A DNA stretch of 60,289 bases, taken from an uncultured Pelagibacteraceae bacterium. Its GTDB lineage: Bacteria > Pseudomonadota > Alphaproteobacteria > Pelagibacterales > Pelagibacteraceae. The notes under the pieces are model-generated. The model did not search any database. It was not told the origin of the DNA and was given only the letters and a program-made list of their open reading frames with translations. The translations under genes and the position numbers were made by a program. Numbering within the stretch: the first letter of the stretch is position 1; every line of letters begins with the position of its first letter. Of this stretch, positions 35,271-45,294 are shown one piece after another. The stretch lies in assembly GCA_902624535.1 (NCBI GenBank), contig CACNYF010000002.1:67128-127416 (forward strand). Reading direction: 5' to 3'.

Positions 35271-35295
35271 TTACAAATCATTATATATTAAATTT

Positions 35296-35637
35296 ATGAA
35301 AGAACAAATTACGTATGAAGACTTTGATAAAGTCGATATTAGATTGGGAACAATTATTTCTGTAAGAAAAAATGAAAAAGCAAGAAAACCTTCATTAGTT
35401 GTAGAAGTTGATTTTGGAGAAAAGATAGGGGTAAAACAATCTTCAGCTCAAATTACTCATTATTATAACGAGGAGAATCTAAAAGGAAAACAAGTAATTG
35501 GTGTTTGTAATTTTGCAGAAAAAAATATTGCAGGAGTTGTTTCGCAAGTATTAATTCTTGGAGCTATAGATGCAGAGGGTAGAGTAACTTTAGTTCATCC
35601 ATCTCAAGAAGCAGAGAATGGGTTAACTATTGCTTAA
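35296..35637 (+). CDS. csaA: tRNA-binding domain protein CsaA-like
   Basis: The 113-aa product begins at the ATG at 35296. A longer frame from 35245 would overlap the divergent deacetylase start and is rejected. It has ITYEDFDKVDIRLGTIISV, VVEVDFGEKIGVKQSSAQIT and GVCNFAEKNIAG, the OB-fold of the CsaA/methionyl-tRNA synthetase C-terminal family, at the usual 110-aa length. CsaA binds tRNA and has export-related chaperone activity. The LysE exporter gene starts immediately after its stop. Confidence 0.88.
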   Translation: MKEQITYEDFDKVDIRLGTIISVRKNEKARKPSLVVEVDFGEKIGVKQSSAQITHYYNEENLKGKQVIGVCNFAEKNIAGVVSQVLILGAIDAEGRVTLVHPSQEAENGLTIA

Positions 35638-36228
35638 ATGCATCCAGAACTATTATCATTAAGTTTATTTTTTTTTGTTACCAGTTGCTCACCTGGCCCA
35701 AATAATATCGTTGCATCTCATTCAGGATTTAATCATGGAGTAAAAAAAACGATACCTTTAATGTTAGGTGTTATATTTGGTTTTACCTCAATGCTATCTT
35801 TAGTCAATTTTGGGCTAATTAATGTTTTTAAATTATATCCAATTATTCAAAAGATTTTAGTTTTTACAGGATCTGCATTTCTAGTTTACTTGGCTTACAG
35901 AATTTCATTTTCTAAATCATCAAATCAAAAAGAAAAACTAGAACCTGTTAAGTTTATTGAAACATTCCTTTTTCAATTCTTAAATCCTAAAGGAGTAATC
36001 GTTGCAATTATTGCAGTATCAACCTACATCGAATCTGGAGACAATTATTTAAAATATTCAGTTTGGCTTCTTACTTCTGCCTTTTTTTTTGCTATAATAA
36101 GCATCTTATTTTGGACTTTGATTGGTAAATTTATGAGAAAATTCGCGACAAATGAGAAATTTATTAAGTGGTTCAATTATGTTATGTCAGCGCTTTTATT
36201 AGGCTGTATTGCTACTTTTTATTATTAA
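35638..36228 (+). CDS. LysE/RhtB family amino-acid exporter
   Basis: The 196-aa membrane protein has the family's N-terminal SPGPNNIVASHSGFNHG motif, about six membrane helices and a FLFQFLNPKG segment before helix four. The family exports amino acids such as lysine, threonine or homoserine. It starts directly after the CsaA stop without a gap. Aconitase follows 32 bases later. Confidence 0.85.
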   Translation: MHPELLSLSLFFFVTSCSPGPNNIVASHSGFNHGVKKTIPLMLGVIFGFTSMLSLVNFGLINVFKLYPIIQKILVFTGSAFLVYLAYRISFSKSSNQKEKLEPVKFIETFLFQFLNPKGVIVAIIAVSTYIESGDNYLKYSVWLLTSAFFFAIISILFWTLIGKFMRKFATNEKFIKWFNYVMSALLLGCIATFYY

Positions 36229-36260
36229 TTGCTATATAGCTAAAACTAATATTATAATTT

Positions 36261-38930
36261 ATGAGACCTGGAGACAAAAATTCTTTTAAATCATTACAAA
36301 AAATAAATATTGATGGTAGAGAATATAGATATTTTTCTCTTAAAGAAGCTGAAAAAAATGGTCTAACAGGAATATCAAAATTACCAAAATCACTAAAAGT
36401 ATTATTAGAAAATCTTCTTAGGTTTGAGGATGATATTACAGTAAATAAAAAACAAATAGAGGCAATAAAGGATTGGTTAAAAACAAAAAATTCGAAAACT
36501 GAAATTGCATATAGGCCAGCAAGAGTATTGTTGCAAGATTATACGGGTATACCTGCAGTAGCAGACTTAGCAGCAATGAGAGAGGCTGTAAAAGAAAAAA
36601 ATAAAGATCCAAATGCAATAAATCCATTATCGTCTGTGGATTTAGTTATAGATCATTCTGTCCAAGTGGATAAATATGCAAATGAAAATTCACTAAAAGA
36701 AAACGTAGATATAGAATTTGATAGAAATGCTGAAAGATATTCTTTTTTAAAGTGGGGTCAGCAAGCTTTTAATAATTTTAGAATTGTGCCTCCAGGAACA
36801 GGAATATGTCATCAGGTAAATCTTGAGTATTTGTCAAAGGTTGTTTGGAATGAAGAATATCAAGGAAATAATTATATTTTTCCAGATACTCTAGTAGGGA
36901 CTGATAGCCATACAACTATGGTTAACGGTTTGTCAGTATTAGGATGGGGAGTAGGAGGTATAGAAGCAGAAGCAGGTATGCTTGGACAGCCAATTTCTAT
37001 GTTAATACCAGAAGTTGTTGGCTTTGAGATGAAATCAAAAATGCCAGAGGGAACAACTGCAACAGATTTAGTTTTAACAGTTGTTAAAATGTTAAGAGAT
37101 AAGGGAGTTGTAGGAAAATTTGTGGAATTTTATGGCGAAGGTTTAAAAAATTTAACACTAGCTGATAGAGCAACGATAGCTAATATGGCTCCAGAGTATG
37201 GAGCAACTTGTGGATTTTTTCCAATTGATGACGAAACATTAAAGTATTTAAATTTTTCTGGAAGAGATGATCACGTGGTAGAAATTGTTAAGCAATATGC
37301 AAAAGCTCAAGGCTTATGGGCAAGTGAAGATATAGAATTTACGGATACTTTGTCCCTAGATATGTCTACTATAGTGCCAACAATTTCTGGACCAAAAAGG
37401 CCACAAGATAAAGTGTTACTAACTAATGCATCAAATGATTTTAAAAAAGTATTTTCTGAAACCACAAAAAAAAATAGTCCAAATAGTTATAATGTTGAAA
37501 ATGAAAAATACGAGATTACTGATGGTGATATATTAATTGCTGCTATAACTTCTTGCACAAATACATCAAACCCAAGTGTATTAATAGGTGCAGGCTTACT
37601 TGCCAAAAAAGCTTTTGAAAAAGGGCTCAACAGTAAGCCATGGGTTAAAACATCCTTAGCGCCTGGATCTCAAGTAGTTACAGACTATTTAGAAAAAGCT
37701 GGTTTGAATCAATATTTAGATAAATTAGGTTTTAATTTAGTCGGATATGGTTGCACCACTTGCATAGGAAATTCTGGTCCATTAGCAGATAATATTTCTG
37801 AAACGATTAAAAATAATAATATTTATGCTGTATCAGTTCTATCAGGTAATAGAAATTTTGAGGGGCGTATTTCTCCATTAATTAAAGCAAACTATTTAGC
37901 ATCCCCACCATTAGTCGTAGCTTATGCAATAGCAGGAAATATGTGGACTGATTTATATAATGAGCCATTAGGAAAGGACAATGATGGAAGAGATGTATAC
38001 TTAAAAGACATATGGCCATCAAATCAAGAGATTGAAGAAACACTAAGAAATTCTCTAAATGCAGAAATGTTTATTAAAAGATACTCAGATGTTTCAAAAG
38101 GACCAGAACAATGGCAAAAAATTAAAACAGATGAGAGTAGTATTTACAATTGGGAAGATACGTCGACATATGTTAAAAAACCTCCTTTCTTCGATAACTT
38201 GACAGATGAACCTGAGGGATTCAAAGAAATTAAAGATGCAAGACCACTATTAATATTAGGTGATAGCATTACCACAGATCATATTTCACCTGCTGGATCA
38301 ATTCAAAAAGATAGTCCAACTGGAGAATATTTTATGAAACATCAAATACTTCCAAAAGACTATAATTCATATGGAGCAAGAAGAGGGAATCATGAGGTTA
38401 TGATGAGAGGAACTTTTGCAAATATAAGAATCAGAAATGAAATGGCGCCTGGTACTGAAGGTGGTTTTACAAAGTTGTACCCTGAGGAAAAAGTGATGCC
38501 AGTATATGATGCGGTTGTTGAATATAAAAAAAGAGGTACCGATTTAGTTGTCATTGGTGGTAAAGAGTATGGAACTGGCTCTTCTAGAGATTGGGCAGCT
38601 AAAGGAACTAAACTTCTAGGTATAAAAGCTGTTTTTGCAGAAAGTTTTGAGAGAATTCATAGATCTAATCTTATAGGAATGGGTATACTTCCTTTGCAGT
38701 TTAAAGATGGAATTAATAGAACTAATCTAAAATTAAACGGTTCAGAACTTTTTTCTATTATTGACTTAGAAAAAGGTATAGTTCCTAGAGATGAAGTTGA
38801 AGTTGAAATCAAATATGTTTCTGGAGATATAAAAAGAATTAAAATGTTAAGTAGAATAGATACTAAGAACGAATTAGAGTATTACAAGAATGGTGGAATT
38901 TTACAATATGTGCTTAGGAATATGATTTAA
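36261..38930 (+). CDS. acnA: aconitate hydratase AcnA
   Basis: The 889-aa protein is a full-length AcnA/IRP-type aconitase with GTDSHTTMVNGL, the [4Fe-4S] cysteines in SCTNTSNPSV and GYGCTTCIGNSGP, and the C-terminal swivel domain with GKEYGTGSSRDWAAKG. It interconverts citrate and isocitrate in the TCA cycle. Its stop overlaps the next start as TAATG, linking it to the envelope-related YfgM-like and BamB-like genes. Confidence 0.95.
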   Translation: MRPGDKNSFKSLQKINIDGREYRYFSLKEAEKNGLTGISKLPKSLKVLLENLLRFEDDITVNKKQIEAIKDWLKTKNSKTEIAYRPARVLLQDYTGIPAVADLAAMREAVKEKNKDPNAINPLSSVDLVIDHSVQVDKYANENSLKENVDIEFDRNAERYSFLKWGQQAFNNFRIVPPGTGICHQVNLEYLSKVVWNEEYQGNNYIFPDTLVGTDSHTTMVNGLSVLGWGVGGIEAEAGMLGQPISMLIPEVVGFEMKSKMPEGTTATDLVLTVVKMLRDKGVVGKFVEFYGEGLKNLTLADRATIANMAPEYGATCGFFPIDDETLKYLNFSGRDDHVVEIVKQYAKAQGLWASEDIEFTDTLSLDMSTIVPTISGPKRPQDKVLLTNASNDFKKVFSETTKKNSPNSYNVENEKYEITDGDILIAAITSCTNTSNPSVLIGAGLLAKKAFEKGLNSKPWVKTSLAPGSQVVTDYLEKAGLNQYLDKLGFNLVGYGCTTCIGNSGPLADNISETIKNNNIYAVSVLSGNRNFEGRISPLIKANYLASPPLVVAYAIAGNMWTDLYNEPLGKDNDGRDVYLKDIWPSNQEIEETLRNSLNAEMFIKRYSDVSKGPEQWQKIKTDESSIYNWEDTSTYVKKPPFFDNLTDEPEGFKEIKDARPLLILGDSITTDHISPAGSIQKDSPTGEYFMKHQILPKDYNSYGARRGNHEVMMRGTFANIRIRNEMAPGTEGGFTKLYPEEKVMPVYDAVVEYKKRGTDLVVIGGKEYGTGSSRDWAAKGTKLLGIKAVFAESFERIHRSNLIGMGILPLQFKDGINRTNLKLNGSELFSIIDLEKGIVPRDEVEVEIKYVSGDIKRIKMLSRIDTKNELEYYKNGGILQYVLRNMI

Positions 38931-39574
38931 TGGATGAAGATATTGAAATAATAAATACGCAAACTCGTAATGAAAAAATTAAAAACTTTTTCATAAGTAA
39001 CAGAAATTCTTTAATTTCGATTTTAGTAATTATTATTTTGGCTTTAATTGGCTACTTTTCTTTTGAAGAATATCAATCTAGCAAAAGAGAAAAATTAGCT
39101 GATAAATACGACTTAGCCGTTATAAGATATGAAGCTGATAATAAATTTAATGTGATACCAGATCTTAAAGAGGTGATTAACGCTAAAGATAAAACATATT
39201 CTCCTCTAGCTTTTTATTTTTTGCTGGATAATGATTTGATAAATTCAAAAGAGGAAATTAATAATTATTTTGATATTTTAATTAATGATATTGGTTTGGA
39301 TAAAAAGTTTAAAGAACTTACCATCTTAAAAAAAGGTTTGTATAATTCTGACTTTTCAGAAGAAAATGAACTATTAGCTATTTTTAATCCTTTAATTAAA
39401 GCAGATAGTATATGGAAACCACATAGCCTTTATATTATGGCAGAATATTATTTGTCAAAAAATCAAATGCAAAAATCAAAAGAATTTTTTGAGCAAATAG
39501 TCAGTCTTGAAAATAATAACTCTAAAATAAAAACCAAAGCTCAAAAAAGGCTAAGATCTAGTTTCAGTGAGTAG
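38930..39574 (+). CDS. YfgM-like membrane-anchored tetratricopeptide protein
   Basis: The 214-aa protein has a cytoplasmic N-terminus, one membrane helix near residues 27-46 (SLISILVIIILALIGYFS) and an extracytoplasmic helical part with a late TPR-like AEYYLSKNQMQKSKEFFEQIV. This layout matches YfgM-type proteins, which associate with the SecYEG translocon and periplasmic chaperones. As in many proteobacteria, a BamB-like gene follows, here overlapping by eight bases with a GTG start. Confidence 0.7.
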   Translation: MDEDIEIINTQTRNEKIKNFFISNRNSLISILVIIILALIGYFSFEEYQSSKREKLADKYDLAVIRYEADNKFNVIPDLKEVINAKDKTYSPLAFYFLLDNDLINSKEEINNYFDILINDIGLDKKFKELTILKKGLYNSDFSEENELLAIFNPLIKADSIWKPHSLYIMAEYYLSKNQMQKSKEFFEQIVSLENNNSKIKTKAQKRLRSSFSE

Positions 39575-40835
39575 GATAGTATTATATTTCGTTTTTATAC
39601 TTTTATTATCAAGTTGTGGTCAAAGTGATAAATCTGTAGATAATACTAATTCTAAAATTTTATTTGAAGAAATTAAACCAATTCAACAACAATTAAATCC
39701 AAATATACAAATAAATCTTTCTAAATTAGTTAAAGATAATAGTTTTATAAATAATAATACAAATAATAATGGACACATAAACTTTGAGCCAACATTTGAA
39801 AAAAAGAAAACATTTAAATTTTCAAAGATTAAACAGTTTAATTCAATCGATACAGATATTTTATTTATAGAAAATAATGATCTAATTTATTTTGATAATA
39901 GAGGAACGATATTAAGAATTAACGAAAAATTTGAAACTTTGTGGAAAGTAAATCATTACTCAAAGAAAGAGAGAAAACTTAATCCGATATTATATTTTAA
40001 TTATATAGATAATAAAATTATAGCTACTGATACTCTTTCAAATATTTTTTCATTAAATTTAGATAATGGGGAATTAAACTGGAAGAAGGACAGTCTATCT
40101 CCATTTAATTCAAATATTGCTATAAAAAATGGTAAATTTGTTACTGTTGATTTTGATAATGTAATTAGATGTTTCTCAATAGTAGATGGAAATGAACTAT
40201 GGAATTTTAAAACAGAAAACACATTCATTAAATCTCAAAAAAAATTATCTGTAATTATTAAAGATGACATTGTTTATTCACTTAATAATTTAGGCGATCT
40301 TACAGCATTAAATATTAATGATGGGAGTTTAGTTTGGCAAACACCTACTCAAAGCAACGAAATATTCTTAAATGCATTTAGTCTAAAAAATTCAGAAATG
40401 ATTTTAAATAATGAAACAATATATTTTTCAAATAACAAAAATGAGTTATTCTCTATTGACACAAGAACTGGCATAGTAAAATGGAAACAAACTGTAAATT
40501 CCAGTTTAAAGCCAACGATTTCTGAAAATTATATTTTTAATATTTCCGAGGAAGGATATTTATTTGTAATTGATACTGAGACTGGAAATATAATCAGGAT
40601 CACTGATGTTTTCTCAACATTTAAAAAAAGAGAAAAAATTACACCAGTAGGTTTTGTTATTGCTAAAAATAAAATTTATTTGTCTACCGATAATGGACGA
40701 ATTTTGATTATTAATTTAACTAATTCTGAAACAGAGAAAGTAATTAAATTTAATAATGAAAAAATATCGAGGCCATTTATTAATAATGCCAATATTTTTT
40801 TAATTAAAAATAATGGAATTATAAGATCAAATTAA
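39567..40835 (+). CDS. bamB: BamB-like beta-propeller lipoprotein
   Basis: The 422-aa protein starts with GTG at 39567 inside the preceding gene. It has a lipoprotein signal, VLYFVFILLLSSCG, with the lipobox Cys at residue 17. Repeated WxxN/Q-type PQQ-propeller blades follow (GELNWKKD, GNELWNFK, GSLVWQTP, GIVKWKQT). BamB is the lipoprotein of the BAM complex that inserts outer-membrane proteins. The following gene is not der, which is the common neighbour elsewhere. Confidence 0.8.
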   Translation: MSRIVLYFVFILLLSSCGQSDKSVDNTNSKILFEEIKPIQQQLNPNIQINLSKLVKDNSFINNNTNNNGHINFEPTFEKKKTFKFSKIKQFNSIDTDILFIENNDLIYFDNRGTILRINEKFETLWKVNHYSKKERKLNPILYFNYIDNKIIATDTLSNIFSLNLDNGELNWKKDSLSPFNSNIAIKNGKFVTVDFDNVIRCFSIVDGNELWNFKTENTFIKSQKKLSVIIKDDIVYSLNNLGDLTALNINDGSLVWQTPTQSNEIFLNAFSLKNSEMILNNETIYFSNNKNELFSIDTRTGIVKWKQTVNSSLKPTISENYIFNISEEGYLFVIDTETGNIIRITDVFSTFKKREKITPVGFVIAKNKIYLSTDNGRILIINLTNSETEKVIKFNNEKISRPFINNANIFLIKNNGIIRSN

Positions 40836-41266
40836 TGTTATTAAAATTTTTAGAAAAAATTGGAAGAAAAAAGATAGTTTTAGATAGGGGGCCGTCTCAC
40901 CCAAAATTTAATGATGCCAAACCATGGATGAATAGATATTATTTATTATTTAGGAATAGACCAAAATGGTTCCCATTTAATATATTAATTCATGAAATGT
41001 TGGATGATGATCATGGGGAAGGAGTTCATAATCATCTATTCCCTTATATTACAATAATTTTGAGAGACGGTTATTGGGAAACTACTAAAAAAGGCAAGTT
41101 CTGGAGAAAACCTGGATATATTGGATTTAGATCAGCCAATGCATATCATAGAGTAGACCTTGAGCCAGGAACAAGGCCAATGACAATTTTTATCTCTGGA
41201 CCTTTTGGATTAAGAAAAGGACCAAGATCAGATTACGGTATCGATTTTAATTCAAAAAAGAATTAA
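40835..41266 (+). CDS. cupin-fold protein of unknown function
   Basis: The 143-aa protein has a cupin-like core. HDDDHGE/HNH-type metal ligands occur in DDDHGEGVHNHLFPYITIIL, and a second His appears in NAYHRVDLEPG. A conserved Trp/Tyr-rich start (WMNRYYLLFRNRPKWFPF) and a KPGYIGFR segment are visible. I do not recognise a specific enzyme. Both ends join neighbours through TAATG overlaps, so it is locked into the aconitase-BamB-ZapE run. Confidence 0.65.
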   Translation: MLLKFLEKIGRKKIVLDRGPSHPKFNDAKPWMNRYYLLFRNRPKWFPFNILIHEMLDDDHGEGVHNHLFPYITIILRDGYWETTKKGKFWRKPGYIGFRSANAYHRVDLEPGTRPMTIFISGPFGLRKGPRSDYGIDFNSKKN

Positions 41267-42321
41267 TGCAAAAAAGTTTTGTTAAAGAGTTTAAACTTTA
41301 TTGCAAAAAGAAAAATTTAGATGTTAATTCGCATCAGATAAAACTTATAAAAATATTAGAGGAATATTATAAATTAAACTACAAATCATTTATCTCAAAA
41401 ATTTTATCGAAAAAAAATTATAAAAAAGGCTTTTATCTTTATGGAGATGTTGGTGTCGGTAAAACCATGATATTGGATTTTTTTTTCAACTTAGTTGAGG
41501 GTAAAAAATTAAAACTTCACTTCAATGAGTTTATGCTTAGTTTTCACGATTTTGTACACCAATCCAAAGGCAAAAATGATGAAAATAAAATAAGTACATT
41601 TGTTAAAAAATTAAAATCGAAAGCAAAATTAATATATTTTGACGAGTTTCAAGTTACAAATATAGTAGATGCAATGATACTTGGAAAATTATTTGATGAA
41701 ATATTTAAAGAAGATTTAAAAATTATTGTAACTTCTAATATAAAAATCGAAAATTTATATAAAGATGGGTTGCAAAGAGATCAATTTAAACCTTTTATAA
41801 AAATAATGCAAAAGCAATCATTCGAATATCAATTAAATATAGATGATGATTATAGAAAGTCTAAAGGCAATAAAACTCAAAGATATTACTCACCTTTAAA
41901 TCAAGAAAATAATTTTAAAATAAACAAATTATTTAGAGTGATGACTAAAGATAAGATTTTAAAAGAAAAGATTTTAAACATAAAAGGGAGAAAATTTATT
42001 TTAAAAAATTTTTATGATGGAATTGTTCGATTAACTTTTAAAGAAGTATGTGATAAAAATTTAGGATCAGAAGATTATATTAAAATAGTAAAAAATTGTT
42101 TTTTTATAGTTATGGAAAATGTACCAGCATTTAATGATTTAAATTCAAATCAACAACAAAGATTTATTACTTTTTTAGATATCGTTTATGATCAAAATAT
42201 ACCTATAGCCATTAGTGCAGAACAAAATATTGATAAACTTACATCATCAAGATTATTGGAAAAACCATTTAAGCGAACCATTAGTCGATTATATGAACTA
42301 ACATCTAAAGAGTATTTATGA
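41266..42321 (+). CDS. zapE: cell division ATPase ZapE (AFG1-like)
   Basis: The 351-aa protein has the Walker A GDVGVGKTMILD near residue 65 and Walker B LIYFDEFQVTNIVDAMILG. It also has the VTSNIKIENLYKDGLQRDQF segment diagnostic of the AFG1/ZapE family. ZapE contacts FtsZ at late division and responds to stress. The start overlaps the cupin stop as TAATG and the end overlaps YjbQ as ATGA. Confidence 0.9.
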   Translation: MQKSFVKEFKLYCKKKNLDVNSHQIKLIKILEEYYKLNYKSFISKILSKKNYKKGFYLYGDVGVGKTMILDFFFNLVEGKKLKLHFNEFMLSFHDFVHQSKGKNDENKISTFVKKLKSKAKLIYFDEFQVTNIVDAMILGKLFDEIFKEDLKIIVTSNIKIENLYKDGLQRDQFKPFIKIMQKQSFEYQLNIDDDYRKSKGNKTQRYYSPLNQENNFKINKLFRVMTKDKILKEKILNIKGRKFILKNFYDGIVRLTFKEVCDKNLGSEDYIKIVKNCFFIVMENVPAFNDLNSNQQQRFITFLDIVYDQNIPIAISAEQNIDKLTSSRLLEKPFKRTISRLYELTSKEYL

Positions 42322-42737
42322 GACAAGAATTTTTTAATCTTGAACTTAAAACAAATGGTCAAAAATTATATGAATTTACCGATCAAACGATAGACTGGAT
42401 AAATAAAAATAATTTTAATAATGGTATTTTAAATTTAAGCATACAGCACACTAGTGCATCTTTAATTGTTCAAGAAAATGCTGATCCTGATGTTCAATCA
42501 GATTTAATTAATTATTTTGATAAAATTGCTCCAATGGATAATAAATTATATATTCATACAATAGAAGGTAAGGACGATATGCCAGCTCATATAAAGTCAG
42601 CTTTAACTAACAATCAAATATCCCTCAGTATAAAAAATAAACAACTTTTGTTAGGAACTTGGCAAGGAATTTACCTTTTTGAACATAGGTTAGCTTCTAC
42701 AAAAAGGCTTATTATTCATCATTTTATTGGAGATTAA
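42318..42737 (+). CDS. YjbQ / UPF0047 family protein
   Basis: The 139-aa protein has the family's LSIQHTSASLIVQENADPDVQSDL and GTWQGIYLFEHR segments, with conserved His and Asp residues around a sulfate/phosphate site. Members can show weak thiamine-phosphate-synthase activity, but the biological role is unsettled. It overlaps the ZapE gene by four bases and meets the convergent photolyase gene without a gap. Confidence 0.9.
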   Translation: MRQEFFNLELKTNGQKLYEFTDQTIDWINKNNFNNGILNLSIQHTSASLIVQENADPDVQSDLINYFDKIAPMDNKLYIHTIEGKDDMPAHIKSALTNNQISLSIKNKQLLLGTWQGIYLFEHRLASTKRLIIHHFIGD

Positions 42738-44156
42738 TTAATTTTTTAAAGTTTGAAATGCTTTTAAAGCTGCGTTTCTAGCTTCTTCATGTACGACAAT
42801 TGGGGAAGGGTAATCAGAACCAATTTTAGTTTTTATAGCTTCTTGATATTTAGTTTCCATTTCCCATGGTTTATGAATAAATTTATTTGGAACTCTTTCT
42901 AATTCAGGTACCCATTTTTTTACATACAAACCTTGTTTATCAAATTTTTCACCCTGCAATATAGGATTAAAAATTCTAAAATAAGGGGCTGCATCCGCAC
43001 CACAGCCAGCAACCCATTGCCATTGTGCAACATTGTTTGCTTCATTAAAATCTAACAAACAATTTCTAAAATGTTTTTCACCCTCTTTCCAATTAATTCT
43101 TAAATGTTTTACAAGAAAAGAACCAACTACCATTCTAATTCTATTATGCATCCAACCTGTTTCATAAAGTTGCCTCATCCCAGCATCAACAATTGGATAT
43201 CCAGTCATACCATTTTTCCAAGCTTTCAAATTTTTTGCATTTTTATCCCATGGAAATTTATCAAATTCTTTTCTTAAATTACCTTTAAGCATTTCAGGGA
43301 AGTAATTAATCAAACTGTGTGAAAATTCTCTCCAGCCTAATTCATTTAGATATTTTTTAACACTAACATTTTTTGATTTATATTTATAACATTTGTCCCA
43401 AATGTTACTCACATGTATTTGTCCATTTCTAATGAATGGCGAAAGTTTTGACGAACCATTTATAGCTGGATAATCTCTATCAACTCCATATTTCAACATT
43501 CTACTTTTGACGAAATCATTTAAGTATTTTTCAGATTGTTTTTCAGATGGGTCCCAATATTTTTCAAATTTTTTATACCAATTTTTCTTTGGTAAAATTT
43601 GATCTGGAAAGTTATTATTTTTGAATAATTTTATTTTGCTCTTAACTTTTTTTACGTTTAATGATTTACTAGGGATACTATCTAAGTAAATTTGCTCTCC
43701 AACTCTCCAAAATGGACTATAAACTTTATAAGGGCTTCCATCATCTTTAGTAACATTTTTATATTCGTTAAGAACATTTCCTTTAAAGCATTTTGAAGGT
43801 ACTTTGTTTTTTTCAAAAATTTTAATTAGATCATTATCTAATTTTAATTGAGATGGCTCATATATTTTATTCCAAAATATAGAAATTTCTTGTTTATCTT
43901 TGATTTTACTAAAAAAAGTTATCTCATCAGAAAATACTAATTCTAATTCAATATTGTATTTAATTAATTCATCTTTAAAATTTATTAATGACTTACTTAC
44001 CCACCATTTTTGTGCTTCTCTAACATCATCAAAGTTTTCCTTATTGTAAACATATAATGCTGTGACAGTATCGTAATTATTTGTTGCATAAGATAATGCA
44101 GAATTATTTTTTATTCTAAAATCATCTCTTATCCAAACAACAGCTTTTTTCGACAT
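42738..44156 (-). CDS. phrB: deoxyribodipyrimidine photolyase
   Basis: The 472-aa protein has the N-terminal antenna domain (AVVWIRDDFRIKNNSAL). The FAD-binding C-terminal domain has the hallmark runs TGYPIVDAGMRQLYETGWMHNR, VGSFLVKHLRINW and NNVAQWQWVAGCGADAAPYFRIFNP, read in segments. It repairs UV-induced cyclobutane pyrimidine dimers using light, fitting a surface-ocean cell. It is the last gene of a long minus-strand run, five bases after the ammonia-lyase-like gene. Confidence 0.93.
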   Translation of the reverse strand: MSKKAVVWIRDDFRIKNNSALSYATNNYDTVTALYVYNKENFDDVREAQKWWVSKSLINFKDELIKYNIELELVFSDEITFFSKIKDKQEISIFWNKIYEPSQLKLDNDLIKIFEKNKVPSKCFKGNVLNEYKNVTKDDGSPYKVYSPFWRVGEQIYLDSIPSKSLNVKKVKSKIKLFKNNNFPDQILPKKNWYKKFEKYWDPSEKQSEKYLNDFVKSRMLKYGVDRDYPAINGSSKLSPFIRNGQIHVSNIWDKCYKYKSKNVSVKKYLNELGWREFSHSLINYFPEMLKGNLRKEFDKFPWDKNAKNLKAWKNGMTGYPIVDAGMRQLYETGWMHNRIRMVVGSFLVKHLRINWKEGEKHFRNCLLDFNEANNVAQWQWVAGCGADAAPYFRIFNPILQGEKFDKQGLYVKKWVPELERVPNKFIHKPWEMETKYQEAIKTKIGSDYPSPIVVHEEARNAALKAFQTLKN

Positions 44157-44161
44157 ATAAT

Positions 44162-45292
44162 TTACTTTCTGCCTTTAGATAGCAATTGTTTGTAAAGTTT
44201 TACATCTGCATTACCTTCGCATCCAATAACTAAAACGTTTGATTTTTCGTTAAGATTTATTAATTTTTTTGTTTTAGGATTATTGCAAAGACTAATAAGA
44301 CTGATAATTCCTGGTGTAGCACATTCACCACCTATTATTGATTTTTTGCCTAGTTTCTTGTCTTTTAGCATTGCAACAGTTTTAGGAACTTTTGAGTCAT
44401 TTACGGTAACACAACAATCGCTAGCTTTCTTTAATACATGCCAGGGTATTAGAGACATTTCATTACATGACATTCCACCCATTATACTTTCTTTTTTTAT
44501 TTTAATTTTTTTTAATTTTTTACTTTTTATGCTTTGTAGAACACAATCAGCTCCATCCGGTTCAACTATTATTATTTTAGGAATTCTCTTAAAATATTTT
44601 GCAACTCCTGCAACTACACCTGCTGCCATGCCACCAACGCCAGCTTGAAGGAATATATGTGTAATATAATGTGTAGTTTGTTTTGAAATCTCTTTAATCA
44701 TAATTGAATATCCAGCCATAGTTAACAAGGGGACATGACTATAATTCTTAGTGGATACATCTTGAACAATAATCCAATTATTCTTTTTTGATAATTTTTT
44801 ACATTCGTTTAATGAATTTTCGTAATTACCCCTAACTCTAATTACATCAGCTCCAAATTTTTCAATTTCTTTTACTCTAGTTTCACTTACATACTGACTA
44901 ACAAAAATTTTACATTGTAAACCCAGTCTTTGAGCACCCCAAGCAACTGATCTACCATGATTTCCAGCTGTTGCAGATGATATTACTAAATTTTTTTTCC
45001 CTTTAGTTATTTTTTCTACAGCATATGCTCCACCTAAAGCTTTAAATGATTTTAAATGAAATCTTTTCGATTCATCTTTGTAAAAAATATTATTAAGTTT
45101 TAAATTTTTGTTTAGTTTCTCTAATTTTAATAGTGGTGTTTTCTTATAATTCTTCCAATTTGATATCGTTTTGTTTGAATTTAATAGTAGCTTTGAAGGT
45201 ATAAGTTTCAGAATTTTTTTACGATCAAAGTTATAAGATTTATTACTTAAAAAATTAGAATATTTCCATTTAGAAATATTATTAAAATTCAT
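44162..45292 (-). CDS. PLP-dependent ammonia-lyase, diaminopropionate ammonia-lyase / threonine dehydratase-like
   Basis: The start is placed at ATG 45292, two bases after the glutamine-synthetase stop; an in-frame TTG at 45301 would overlap it. The 376-aa protein is a fold-type II PLP enzyme. The Schiff-base Lys lies in HLKSFKALGGAYAV, an SATAGNHGRSVAWGAQRLG segment follows, and a GGECATPG loop matches diaminopropionate ammonia-lyase better than threonine dehydratase. The reaction would release ammonia from a diamino or hydroxy amino acid to give a 2-oxoacid. The glutamine-synthetase and GlxBCD-like genes directly upstream could recapture that ammonia. Confidence 0.75.
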   Translation of the reverse strand: MNFNNISKWKYSNFLSNKSYNFDRKKILKLIPSKLLLNSNKTISNWKNYKKTPLLKLEKLNKNLKLNNIFYKDESKRFHLKSFKALGGAYAVEKITKGKKNLVISSATAGNHGRSVAWGAQRLGLQCKIFVSQYVSETRVKEIEKFGADVIRVRGNYENSLNECKKLSKKNNWIIVQDVSTKNYSHVPLLTMAGYSIMIKEISKQTTHYITHIFLQAGVGGMAAGVVAGVAKYFKRIPKIIIVEPDGADCVLQSIKSKKLKKIKIKKESIMGGMSCNEMSLIPWHVLKKASDCCVTVNDSKVPKTVAMLKDKKLGKKSIIGGECATPGIISLISLCNNPKTKKLINLNEKSNVLVIGCEGNADVKLYKQLLSKGRK

Positions 45293-45294
45293 TT

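Noticed and set aside
35245-35295. Longer CsaA-like protein
   Set aside because: The extension overlaps the divergent deacetylase start, and CsaA proteins are about 110 aa.
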